Part shown: in pieces, positions 1 to 6,880 of the stretch
Position numbering within the stretch: position 1 is the first letter of the stretch
Layout: every line of letters begins with the position of its first letter
Source of the DNA: Myxococcales bacterium
Lineage (GTDB): Bacteria > Myxococcota > Polyangia > Polyangiales > Polyangiaceae
Reading direction: 5' to 3'
NCBI GenBank assembly: GCA_020430865.1
Contig: JAGQIY010000508.1
Span: 1-21,172 of the forward strand
Length of the DNA: 21,172 nt
Translations under genes and position numbers: made by a program
The notes under the pieces: generated by a model
Databases searched by the model: none
The model's input: only the letters and a program-made list of their open reading frames with translations
What the model was told of the DNA's origin: nothing

Positions 1-120
1 CGCGGGGTAGCGCCAGACGACTGCATCAGCGAGATCGGGCGCCTGGTCACGGACGCAAGCTTGCACACCACCTACCACTTCAACGACAACATCATCCTGC
101 ACATGGTGAAGCTCACGTAG
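1..120 (+). CDS. C-terminal end of a protein, possibly a PP2C-type phosphatase (partial)
   Basis: Frame 1 is open from the first base of the window to a TAG at 118-120 and gives 39 residues; the N-terminus lies outside the window. The segment has an LVTDAS helix-like stretch followed by NDNIILHMVKL. In PP2C-family Ser/Thr phosphatases the last conserved motif is a similar 'LV..A....DNIT(V/L)..V' block, in which the Asp of DN binds metal. That resemblance is the only basis for the suggestion. PP2C phosphatases such as PppA occur in T6SS loci, which would fit the neighbours, but this is inference. The reading frame ends two bases before the stop of the convergent gene at 123, so the two genes are packed tail to tail without a visible terminator. 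Confidence 0.45.
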   Translation, partial: RGVAPDDCISEIGRLVTDASLHTTYHFNDNIILHMVKLT

Positions 121-122
121 TC

Positions 123-2084
123 TCAGCCCAAGGTGATCCTGGAGGCGCGAACTTGCGCCTGGCGTGGACTTACCCGGATCCCTTGGTTGCCTGCACCCTG
201 GAGATCGATGGTGTTCGCCTGAAGCTCGATGGCGCCTTGCCGCAATCGCACCCGCTCGTTCTGGCGGCCGGTCATGGTGATGACTCCCCCACTGACCTCG
301 ACGCGTCCGTTCTGACCGTCATCCAGCGTCACCGTGTTCCCGGTGAGCTCGACCTGGACGGTTCCCACCATGAAGCGCACGAGCTGGTTCCCCAGCTCGA
401 GGTCGCCACTGGGAGCCCCAGCAGGACCGAAGGGAGCGGGGCCCGGCGGCGGTGGGATCTGGACCCTCACGTTGTCCTGGGTCATCGTCAACGAGTAGCC
501 GCCGCTGACGTGCGCGTGAACGTTGGTCTTGGCCTCGATCTCGACTTCGCCTTCGGTGATCCCGAGCAGCTCGCCCGCCTTGGTGGCCCAGGAACCGATG
601 GGCGCAGGACCGACGCCATCCGCCTTGATCACGACCTTCTTGTGGGACGTGACCGCGGTCTCCATGTTGGAGCCAATGCCCGCGCGGTGACCCGTCACGC
701 GCGCGGAGGACACACCGAACATCTCAGCGTCCACACCCGCGATCAGCGGGAACAGGCTGGCGATCGCGAGACCCGCAGTGCAGTAGAGTCCGCCAAAGCC
801 TGGAGTCCCCATCAGCAGCCCCGCGTGGCCGTAGATGGTCACCGCAGGTTGAGCCTTCTTGGTGGCGCCCAACGTGGAGATCACGGCGCCGAACAGAGCG
901 CCAGCTCCCGCTGCAGCGATCTTCGCCCCCGTGGAGGTCCACCTCGACTCCAGGCCGGCATAGCTGACGAAGGCTCTCCCGAGCTGAACCGAGGCGACGA
1001 ACGCATCCAAGAGTGTGAAGACCCGCGTCGCCGTCTGGGCTCCGCCCAGCGTCGACGGCGCACCGTCGGAGTCCAGCTTGAGCTCGGGGAAGTCGTCATC
1101 GTCCTTGCTCACGGTGTCTTCGGCGGTGGTCGCGATCAGCACGCTGGCATCCCCGAGCACGTACGCGGTTCTGCCGGCGGCCGTGATGGTGTCCCGGTGG
1201 GCGGCAACGACCACGTCGCTCAGGTTCGACTGGACGAAGGTGCGTCCCGTCGCCATCAGGGCTGCCTCGGTGTCTCCAAGCTTTCCTTCCCCAGGGGGGC
1301 TGGACTCCTGAGGGCCCACGCTGCGAAGCAAGATCTTGCGGTTCGTGGTCAGACCGATCCCATCGATCTTGATGCGGTTCTCGCCCGCATCGCTCGGACT
1401 CGGCGCGCCCATGTTCAGGCGCGACGCATGGGTGGGCACGAAGGCCGAGAAGCGTGTGGCTTTGCCCGCGCCGTCGTCCTCGTCCGCGCCGGCGAACTCT
1501 TCCTGAATGACACCGTCGTCCAGCGTGTCGACACCCGATCCGGACAGCGCCAGGACCTCCTCGAAGCCATTTATCCGCGCGGTAACCAATGCCGAGAAGC
1601 CCTGCTTCGCGCTGGGCCTGAACGAGATGGGGATGAAGACCGGTACCCCCGCGCCCTCGACGCTGGTCTGCCCGAGTGAAAACTCGCCGTCGCCATCGAG
1701 GCCCAGCTCCAAGGCCTCGACCGCGTGATTCTCGACCAGGACCCCTTTCAGCTCCTGCTCTCCCACCAGCACCGACCCGAAGCCGAGGCTGTGCTGACTG
1801 AAGACGATCGGTGATTCGCCCTCCCCGACCACGTCCACGTGGTCGACCCCCGCGACGACGCCGAGCTCCGCTCGGCTCTCCCCTTGCGCCTGAGGACGGA
1901 ACGCCAGGGTCACGGTCTGATCGGTCTCCGTCAGCTCGGGCCCAGTCACGAAGGAGTACGCGGCGGCTTGAGGACCGCGAAGCTCGAGGGTCGCCGGGCT
2001 GGCGAGCGAGACCCCGATGGTCACCGTCGCTTGCTCCCCCCCGACGAACGCGGAGTGCGCCGGGACGCTACCGAAGGTGCCCAC
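123..2084 (-). CDS. ASH/Hydin-domain protein with hydrophobic segments and VgrG-needle-like tail
   Basis: 653 residues, family not recognised as a whole. Residues 1-88 and 90-185 are two Ig-like modules of the ASPM-SPD-2-Hydin (choice-of-anchor D) type; the second shows the usual 'LGFGSVLVG ... FRP ... LSGSG' pattern. Residues 235-325 are repetitive short beta strands. Residues 387-406 and 431-450 are hydrophobic, Gly/Ala-rich and long enough to span a membrane. A proline-rich hinge (543-558) leads to residues 569-653, where short strands alternate (VELTGNTVTL, VRLRQGAIEL) as in the DUF2345/gp5-like needle of VgrG. No signal peptide is visible. The start is a GTG whose G is the last base of the upstream TAG stop, so translation is probably coupled. 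Beside a T6SS spike operon it could be a spike extension, a scaffold or a cargo protein; the role is inferred. Confidence 0.75.
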   Translation of the reverse strand: MGTFGSVPAHSAFVGGEQATVTIGVSLASPATLELRGPQAAAYSFVTGPELTETDQTVTLAFRPQAQGESRAELGVVAGVDHVDVVGEGESPIVFSQHSLGFGSVLVGEQELKGVLVENHAVEALELGLDGDGEFSLGQTSVEGAGVPVFIPISFRPSAKQGFSALVTARINGFEEVLALSGSGVDTLDDGVIQEEFAGADEDDGAGKATRFSAFVPTHASRLNMGAPSPSDAGENRIKIDGIGLTTNRKILLRSVGPQESSPPGEGKLGDTEAALMATGRTFVQSNLSDVVVAAHRDTITAAGRTAYVLGDASVLIATTAEDTVSKDDDDFPELKLDSDGAPSTLGGAQTATRVFTLLDAFVASVQLGRAFVSYAGLESRWTSTGAKIAAAGAGALFGAVISTLGATKKAQPAVTIYGHAGLLMGTPGFGGLYCTAGLAIASLFPLIAGVDAEMFGVSSARVTGHRAGIGSNMETAVTSHKKVVIKADGVGPAPIGSWATKAGELLGITEGEVEIEAKTNVHAHVSGGYSLTMTQDNVRVQIPPPPGPAPFGPAGAPSGDLELGNQLVRFMVGTVQVELTGNTVTLDDGQNGRVEVSGGVITMTGRQNERVRLRQGAIELQANTIDLQGAGNQGIRVSPRQAQVRASRITLG

Positions 2085-2578
2085 TACTCACCACCCCGCT
2101 GCTTCTCCGACAGTCCCCGCAGCTGCATGTCCCCCGCGTCCAGCAGCTTGAACTTGGGCTGCCGTAGCCGCGGATCCGCGGTCTCCGAGACGCACTGATT
2201 CCAGCTCGAGGCCATCAGGCACAGCATCTGGAAGAAGACGTCGGGGTGCACGCGCAGCGACGCGGCGACGCGGGCGCGCTCCTGACCCACTTGATTCCTC
2301 GGGGCAAGACGACCTGGAAAGCGCGTGAGCTCGGTGAAGAGCAGCGCGAAGTCCTGGTCGGAGCAGGCTAGCTGGAGGCCGTTGGCGTAGGCTGGCGTGG
2401 GCTCGGTGCTCCAGTCGACGGCCATCCCCTGCTCTGCCTCGACCTCTTGCGCAGCCGGCGCAGCGGCGCTCACTGGCTCATGCGCTCCGTCGTTGGTGGC
2501 CTCTGCGGCGAGCTCTGCCACGCGCATATCGACTCCCTTGCGCAACTCCTCCAACGCCTGTGCTTGCGCGCTACTCAT
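2084..2578 (-). CDS. Small protein with DUF3467-like region, coupled to the ASH/needle protein
   Basis: 164 residues. An earlier in-frame ATG at 2626 exists, but the ATG at 2578 has a GGAGG five bases upstream and is chosen. Residues 1-30 are a charged helical stretch and residues 31-60 an Ala/Glu-rich linker. Residues 62-130 (YANGLQLACSDQDFALLFTE ... AASLRVHPDVFFQMLCLMA) follow the pattern of DUF3467 proteins, in which a 'YAN.....S..DF.L.F' strand precedes a helix after a 'V..SP..A' element. This is a pattern match from memory and not secure. There is no signal peptide or membrane segment. It is the first gene of a two-gene minus-strand operon (TAGTG overlap), which suggests it is made in step with the 653-residue protein. 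It might be a dedicated chaperone or adaptor, but nothing in the sequence proves it. Confidence 0.8.
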   Translation of the reverse strand: MSSAQAQALEELRKGVDMRVAELAAEATNDGAHEPVSAAAPAAQEVEAEQGMAVDWSTEPTPAYANGLQLACSDQDFALLFTELTRFPGRLAPRNQVGQERARVAASLRVHPDVFFQMLCLMASSWNQCVSETADPRLRQPKFKLLDAGDMQLRGLSEKQRGGE

Positions 2579-2583
2579 GTTGA

Positions 2584-2588
2584 CCTCC
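2584..2588 (-). promoter_or_regulatory. Shine-Dalgarno that fixes the start at 2578
   Basis: On the minus strand GGAGG lies five bases before the ATG at 2578 (GGAGGTCAACATG). The ATG 48 bases further upstream (2626) lacks a comparable site, so the shorter protein is preferred. Confidence 0.75.
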
Positions 2589-2673
2589 TGGTTGACTGAA
2601 GAACTGGGCCCGACCGCGGCACGCACTGGCTCGCATCGGGTGCGTTCAAGGTAGGGTCGAGAGCGGTTCCCGG

Positions 2674-2693
2674 TGGATTAATCCGGGTTAAAG
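2674..2693 (+). repeat. Intergenic 20-bp element, copy 1 (operator-like)
   Basis: TGGATTAATC-CG-GGTTAAAG. The same 20-bp element recurs 38 bp downstream with only the two central bases changed. Within it TTAATC-NN-GGTTAA forms an imperfect dyad with a 2-bp centre, as expected for a dimeric regulator. It is an AT-rich island in a GC-rich sequence, between the divergent T6SS-associated genes that start at 2578 (-) and 2813 (+). Confidence 0.6.
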
Positions 2694-2696
2694 ATC

Positions 2697-2712
2697 TGGC
2701 AGTTTTTCAGCT
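2697..2712 (+). promoter_or_regulatory. Candidate sigma-54 (-24/-12) promoter for the spike operon
   Basis: TGGCAGTTTTTCAGCT carries GG (2698-2699) and GC (2710-2711) with exactly the 12-bp register of the sigma-54 consensus TGGCACG-N4-TTGCW. The TGGCA block is intact, but the TT before GC is replaced by CA. It lies between the two 20-bp repeats and would start transcription near 2723, about 90 bp before the pentapeptide gene. Several T6SS loci are known to use sigma-54, which makes it attractive. One match in an intergenic region can still be chance. Confidence 0.35.
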
Positions 2713-2731
2713 GGATTAATCGAGGTTAAAG
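2712..2731 (+). repeat. Intergenic 20-bp element, copy 2 (operator-like)
   Basis: TGGATTAATC-GA-GGTTAAAG, identical to copy 1 (2674-2693) at 18 of 20 positions. It would overlap the start point predicted from the candidate -24/-12 element, a placement compatible with repression. The pair could equally serve the divergent minus-strand operon. Confidence 0.6.
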
Positions 2732-2812
2732 CTCCCGCGCAGCAGTTGCCGAGGGGGCCGACGAGGGCGCATACCAGTGTGGCAACACACGCCCAGATCG
2801 GAGACGCCCCTC

Positions 2813-3874
2813 ATGCCCACCATCCAAACCCGAGAGCATCTGCAACGACACGCTGCGGTCGATGACGCACTTGGCTCGGTCGCCTACGCGCTGGACCTGC
2901 GCAACATCGATCTCCGAGGCGTCGACCTCACGCGCTGCCACTTCGTGGCCTGTGATCTGCGGGGGGCCGACCTGAGTGATGCGCTTCTGACCGACGCCAT
3001 CCTCCACGTCTGCAACCTCTCCGAGACCAACCTGCGCGGGGCCTCGCTCTCGGGAGCCAACCTGATGGACTGCCGCGTGCTGTCGTCGGATCTGAGCGAC
3101 GCCTGGCTGGACGGCGCCTGCCTGGCTCACGTCGACTTCCAGGGCAGCACCTGGCGTAACGCTCAACTGCGCGACGTCGAGCTGACCGGCGCGAACCTCT
3201 CTGGCGCGGATCTGGAAGCGGCCAGTGTCTCTTCGCGCCAGGTCGAAGCCGCGGACTTCCGCAATACGCGCTTCCAGCTCGCGGACTTCGCAGGCTCGAA
3301 CTTTCGCAAGAGCTTGGTCAACCGCTGGTCGCGTTTCGCCCAGTGCTTGTTCGACGAAGCTGACTTGTCGGGTCTCGATCTGCGTGGCATCGACCTTCGG
3401 AGGTCGAGCTTCAACCTGGCGAACTTGTCGCGAGCGAAGCTTGACGAGGCGATCCTGCAGCAGTGCTCTTTCCGCGAGGCAGTCCTGGAGGATGCCAGCA
3501 TGCAGGGCGTCAGCGCCGAACTGGCGGACTTCGAAGGCGCCAAGCTGAACCGCAGCGATTGGACCAAGAGCGTGCTCTCCCAGGCAAACTTCTCTGGCGG
3601 GCAGGCAATCGGCGCGCGCTTCGGCGCGAGCCAGCTCCGACAGGCGCGCTTCACCCAGGCAGACCTCAGCAGCGCGCACCTCTGCCACGCAACGCTCCAC
3701 CACGCCGATTTCTCGCACGCGACCCTCGAGCACTGCAATCTCGGCTACGCCCAGCTTCACTACGCGAACTTCCACCGCACCCGCATGGGCAAGGCCAGCC
3801 TTCGCGGAGCGGAGACCAACGCCGTCCGTGTGACGGACCCTCGGCGTGCGGCTGCAGAGGACTTCCAGCGATGA
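2813..3874 (+). CDS. Pentapeptide-repeat protein, first gene of the T6SS spike operon
   Basis: 353 residues. A GTG at 2777 in frame would add 12 residues, but the ATG at 2813 has a GGAG about nine bases upstream. From about residue 25 to 340 the protein is almost entirely A(D/N)LXX-type pentapeptides (LRGADLSDALL, LSGANLSGADL and degenerate versions), which fold as a right-handed quadrilateral beta-helix. There is no signal peptide, membrane segment or catalytic motif. The last codons overlap the next gene (ATGA at 3871-3874), so the two are co-translated. Free-standing pentapeptide proteins accompany DUF2169/DUF4150 genes in many T6SS spike clusters. A role in cargo loading or spike assembly is likely by context, but it could also be cargo. 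Pentapeptide proteins that protect gyrase (Qnr) share the fold only, so that function is not claimed. Confidence 0.9.
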   Translation: MPTIQTREHLQRHAAVDDALGSVAYALDLRNIDLRGVDLTRCHFVACDLRGADLSDALLTDAILHVCNLSETNLRGASLSGANLMDCRVLSSDLSDAWLDGACLAHVDFQGSTWRNAQLRDVELTGANLSGADLEAASVSSRQVEAADFRNTRFQLADFAGSNFRKSLVNRWSRFAQCLFDEADLSGLDLRGIDLRRSSFNLANLSRAKLDEAILQQCSFREAVLEDASMQGVSAELADFEGAKLNRSDWTKSVLSQANFSGGQAIGARFGASQLRQARFTQADLSSAHLCHATLHHADFSHATLEHCNLGYAQLHYANFHRTRMGKASLRGAETNAVRVTDPRRAAAEDFQR

Positions 3875-4398
3875 CTGACCTACCTGCTCCCCCCGGCGGG
3901 CACCGGGTCGAGGCCCTGCTGTCTGGCCGCCGTTCATTGCGCAGCCTGAGCTTCGAGAGCGGCGCGCGCGCAGTCGCCTGCGAAGATCAGCTCGAGCTGA
4001 TCTCCAGCGAAGGTCGGCTGATCGCCTGCTTCGACGCGAAAACCGGCGCGCTGGTCCTGCATTCGGCCAGCGACCTGACACTGCTCAGCGCAGGCAAGCT
4101 GAAGCTGCGCGGCGCCGAGGGGATCGAGATCGACGCGCCGGAGATCCGTCAGACCTGCCGGGAGTTCGAGCTACGGGCAGACCAAGCGTCGATGAACACC
4201 ACGACCTGGCGCCTGCAGGCCCAGCGCATCTTCGAGCGAAGCACCGATGCCTACCGCCGAGTCGAACGCGTCTGCGAAACCCGCGCGGAGACCATCCGCA
4301 GCGTCGCGCGCCGCACCCTCAGCTTCCTCGCGGAACGCTCTTCGATCGTCAGCCGCGAGGAGACCCGCGTCGATGGTAAGCGCGTGCTCCTCGGCTGA
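3871..4398 (+). CDS. DUF3540 protein (T6SS spike-associated)
   Basis: 175 residues. The start ATG overlaps the preceding stop (ATGA). Residues 30-110 are short alternating strands with a roughly 10-residue period (LIACFDAKTGALVLHSASDL, LKLRGAEGIEIDAPEI, FELRADQAS), similar in texture to the needle of VgrG. Residues 115-155 are a charged helical stretch, and the C-terminus reads SIVSREETRVDGKRVLLG. This matches what I recall of DUF3540, whose C-terminus is typically '..VDGE.IHLG' after an arginine-rich helix. The family is found almost only in T6SS clusters beside DUF4150 and DUF2169 genes. Its N-terminus is shorter than in the members I recall (about 200 residues). A structural role between VgrG and the PAAR-like tip is an inference from repeat texture and gene order. 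Confidence 0.85.
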   Translation: MTDLPAPPGGHRVEALLSGRRSLRSLSFESGARAVACEDQLELISSEGRLIACFDAKTGALVLHSASDLTLLSAGKLKLRGAEGIEIDAPEIRQTCREFELRADQASMNTTTWRLQAQRIFERSTDAYRRVERVCETRAETIRSVARRTLSFLAERSSIVSREETRVDGKRVLLG

Positions 4399-4412
4399 CC
4401 CGAAACGCACAC

Positions 4413-4417
4413 GGAGG
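4413..4417 (+). promoter_or_regulatory. Strong Shine-Dalgarno before the DUF4150 gene
   Basis: GGAGG lies seven bases upstream of ATG 4425. It is the clearest ribosome site in this operon and suggests that the PAAR-like tip is translated independently of the overlapping pair upstream. Confidence 0.7.
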
Positions 4418-4424
4418 TTCGAGA

Positions 4425-4832
4425 ATGTTCCCAATGTCCAGCGTCGAGAACGGCATGTGTTTCGCCATGCCCGACACCTGCAAGGTGCCCGCACCGCCAG
4501 CGCCCCCAGTTCCCATGCCATTCCCGAACATGGGCCAGGTCGCCGGGGCGAGCAAGACATCGAAGAAGGTCTTGATCCGCAACAAGGCGGCGGTGGTCGA
4601 GCAGTCGGAGATCCCGACCTCGATGGGTGACGAAGCCGGAGTCGGCGGTGGTGTGGTCTCGGGAGGCTTCGCCCAGAAGATCACGTTCAAGAAGGGCAGC
4701 GCCAAGGTGCTCGTCGAGGGCAAGGGCGCTGCCTACCTGAGCGCAACCACCGGGCACAACGGCGCGAACCCAAACGCCCCAAACGGCATGCAGATCGTCC
4801 CCAGTCAGAGCGTGGTGATTGTCGCCCCCTGA
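4425..4832 (+). CDS. DUF4150 PAAR-like spike tip protein
   Basis: 135 residues. The N-terminal block CFAMPDTCKVPAPPAPPVPMP, followed by PFPNMGQ and then STGDEAG-like (TSMGDEAGVGGGVVSGG) and KVLVEGKGAAYL segments, is the diagnostic order of the DUF4150/PAAR-like family. PAAR-like proteins form the sharp cone at the tip of the T6SS spike, bind the VgrG end and carry or recruit effectors. There is no C-terminal toxin extension: the protein ends right after the fold at QSVVIVAP, so any cargo must attach non-covalently. It sits between DUF3540 and the DUF2169 adaptor candidate, 26 bases after the former and 28 before the latter. Cytoplasmic until fired; no signal peptide. Confidence 0.93.
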   Translation: MFPMSSVENGMCFAMPDTCKVPAPPAPPVPMPFPNMGQVAGASKTSKKVLIRNKAAVVEQSEIPTSMGDEAGVGGGVVSGGFAQKITFKKGSAKVLVEGKGAAYLSATTGHNGANPNAPNGMQIVPSQSVVIVAP

Positions 4833-4860
4833 CCCTTGCTTTTCTCCACGGATATTACAG

Positions 4861-6876
4861 ATGTTGAATCTAGGCAGACGCCCCCCGGAGCGGGTACCGC
4901 TGGTCACCTCCCCGAGCCTGAGCGGCACGACGTTCACCACGAAACTCCCAAGTGAGCTGATCTCGACCGAGCTCGCACCAGAACTCGCTCCCGAGCGAGT
5001 GCGCAGCGCCGCCGATCGCGCCGGACTGGTCGACTGCCTGGTGGCAGTAGTCAAGCTCAGCTTGACGCTCGATCCCAACGTGCAGCGCGCGGCCGTGCCC
5101 AAGCAAGAAGCAGACTGGCTCAGCGGCGAGTTCTTCCAGGACGACGACCCTGCAGGGCTTCTGCTGTACGGCGGAGACTTCGCCCCCTACAAGCGGCTGG
5201 TCGACGTCACGCTAAGCCCGCCTGCGAGGCTGAGTGAGGTGCGCGAACGCGTCCTCGAGCTGGGGCCGCTGAGGAGGATGCGCACGAACGGAGGAATCCA
5301 GGACTTCGGACCGCTGCATCCGTTGCAGCCACCACGCAGCCAGCTGCTCGGCACCTTCGACGAGGCCTGGCTCAGAGACCGCTGGCCCTATTTCCCTGGA
5401 GATTTCGACTTCAACTACTTCAATGCTGCTCCGGTCGAGCAGCGCATGGAGCGCCTGCGCGGGGACGAGCGCCTGACGCTGCAGGGCTTTCTGCCCGAGG
5501 AGCTACAGACGCGTCTGCCGGGGATCGCCGTTCGCGCGTTTGCACAGTACGCCCGCACCGCTGGCTACCGCTTCCAGGAGATCGCGCTGCGGCTCGACAC
5601 GCTGCACGTCGATCTGAAGGCGAACTCGCTCCAGCTGGTGTCGCGCGGTCAGCTCCCGATCACGAACGCCCTGGCGCCGGAGCTGACTCACGTCTACGCC
5701 TGCGCCGATCGCCTCGCGGCCCCGATGCCACTCCGCTTCGCGCGCCAGCAGTTCGCGCGCCTGCTCGAACGAGACGACCCAGACGACGACGAGGTCGCTT
5801 CCTCGGTCGCTGGGATCCCCCGTCGATTCGGGCTGACGTCGGCGCAGCGGGACGCAGAAGACAATGCTCGACGGCGCGGCCTCAAGGCGCAGCTCGCACC
5901 CGCAGGCGGTGTGCCCCACCGCCGCCCAAGCGCTCCCCCCGCCGTGACCCGTGAGCAGCTGGAGCAGCTCGTGACCAGCGGCGCCAGCCTGGAAGATCGC
6001 GACTTCACGGGTTGCGACTTTCGGGATCTGGATCTGGCCGGTCGAAGCTTGAAGAACTGCATCCTCACGGCAGCCGAGCTCTCGCGCAGCGTGATGAAGG
6101 ATGCCTGCCTCGAGGCGGCGGTGCTCAGTCACGCGAGACTCGTCGCCAGCGATCTTCGCGGATGCAACCTCCGCGAGGCCAACCTGAGTTCGGCCGACCT
6201 GAGCAACGCCGAGCTCGACGGCGCCCGGCTGGAGTGTGCCTTGCTGAATCGAGCAAACCTGAGCGGCGCAAACCTCCGAGGCGCTGATCTCAGCCACGCG
6301 ATCTTGACGGAATGCCTGCTCGAGGGCGCCGACCTGACGCAGGCGGACCTCAGCGGCGCGGACCTGAGCGAGGCGCTTGCGGCCCGTGCTGTTTTCCGTA
6401 AGGCAAAACTCGAGGATACGGTGGCCTACGATCTGTTCGCGCCGGAGGCGAACTTCGAGGACGCGATCGCGACCCGTCTCAGGGCAGGCGAAGCCGATCT
6501 GCACAGAGCCTCGCTCCAGGGCCTGGATGCCACGGGATCGAACCTCGAGGGCTCGAACCTCGAGCACGCTTGCCTGGACCTCGCGACGTTCGACGACGCG
6601 ACGCTGGCTCACTGCAACTTGAGCCGAGCAAAGCTCAGGCGCCTCCGCGCGCGATGCGCGAGCTTTCGCCATGCCTGCCTTGCTGGCGCCGATCTCCGCG
6701 GGGCCGACCTGATGCAGAGCAACTTCGAACGCTCCGATCTGCGTGACGCGGATCTGCGCTCCAGCAACCTGTTCGAGATCGAGACCTTGGACGCGGAGCT
6801 CGACCGCGTGCGCATCAGCGGCGCCGACACCTCGGGCTCAAAACTCAGCCACCCCGTGCTTGGAATCAAGGAGTAG
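4861..6876 (+). CDS. DUF2169 protein fused to pentapeptide repeats (T6SS adaptor candidate)
   Basis: 671 residues from ATG 4861. A TTG at 4819 would overlap the preceding gene and is less likely. Residues 1-320 are a DUF2169 domain, recognised by K-x-DV-type strands early on and by the signature WPYFPGDFDFNYFNAAP (175-191) with RGDE (200-203). Residues 320-365 are a charged, Pro-rich linker. Residues 376-660 are pentapeptides (ANLSGANLRGADLSHAIL, LTQADLSGADLSEA). DUF2169 proteins are T6SS adaptor or chaperone candidates that connect effectors to VgrG or PAAR-like tips; the same fusion is known in other proteobacterial T6SS clusters. The gene ends five bases before the VgrG start, and its last codons lie inside the VgrG ribosome site, indicating coupling. 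The ribosome site in front of 4861 is weak. A duplicated origin with the pentapeptide gene at 2813 is possible but not tested. Confidence 0.92.
   Translation: MLNLGRRPPERVPLVTSPSLSGTTFTTKLPSELISTELAPELAPERVRSAADRAGLVDCLVAVVKLSLTLDPNVQRAAVPKQEADWLSGEFFQDDDPAGLLLYGGDFAPYKRLVDVTLSPPARLSEVRERVLELGPLRRMRTNGGIQDFGPLHPLQPPRSQLLGTFDEAWLRDRWPYFPGDFDFNYFNAAPVEQRMERLRGDERLTLQGFLPEELQTRLPGIAVRAFAQYARTAGYRFQEIALRLDTLHVDLKANSLQLVSRGQLPITNALAPELTHVYACADRLAAPMPLRFARQQFARLLERDDPDDDEVASSVAGIPRRFGLTSAQRDAEDNARRRGLKAQLAPAGGVPHRRPSAPPAVTREQLEQLVTSGASLEDRDFTGCDFRDLDLAGRSLKNCILTAAELSRSVMKDACLEAAVLSHARLVASDLRGCNLREANLSSADLSNAELDGARLECALLNRANLSGANLRGADLSHAILTECLLEGADLTQADLSGADLSEALAARAVFRKAKLEDTVAYDLFAPEANFEDAIATRLRAGEADLHRASLQGLDATGSNLEGSNLEHACLDLATFDDATLAHCNLSRAKLRRLRARCASFRHACLAGADLRGADLMQSNFERSDLRDADLRSSNLFEIETLDAELDRVRISGADTSGSKLSHPVLGIKE
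6868..6873 (+). promoter_or_regulatory. VgrG ribosome-binding site inside the preceding gene
   Basis: AAGGAG lies seven bases before ATG 6881 and overlaps the last codons of the DUF2169 gene (stop at 6874-6876). It fixes the VgrG start although the frame is open further upstream. Confidence 0.7.
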
Positions 6877-6880
6877 CAGC

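Noticed and set aside
2813..3874. Assignment of the pentapeptide protein as a Qnr-type gyrase protection protein
   Set aside because: Only the fold is shared. Operon context with DUF3540, DUF4150 and VgrG points to T6SS, and no Qnr-specific loops can be recognised.
2726..4081. Long open minus-strand frame (451 codons) opposite the pentapeptide gene
   Set aside because: Its translation is a repetitive V/A/E/R pattern that mirrors the pentapeptide codons. The plus strand has clear family matches and ribosome sites, so this is an antisense shadow of GC-rich coding DNA.
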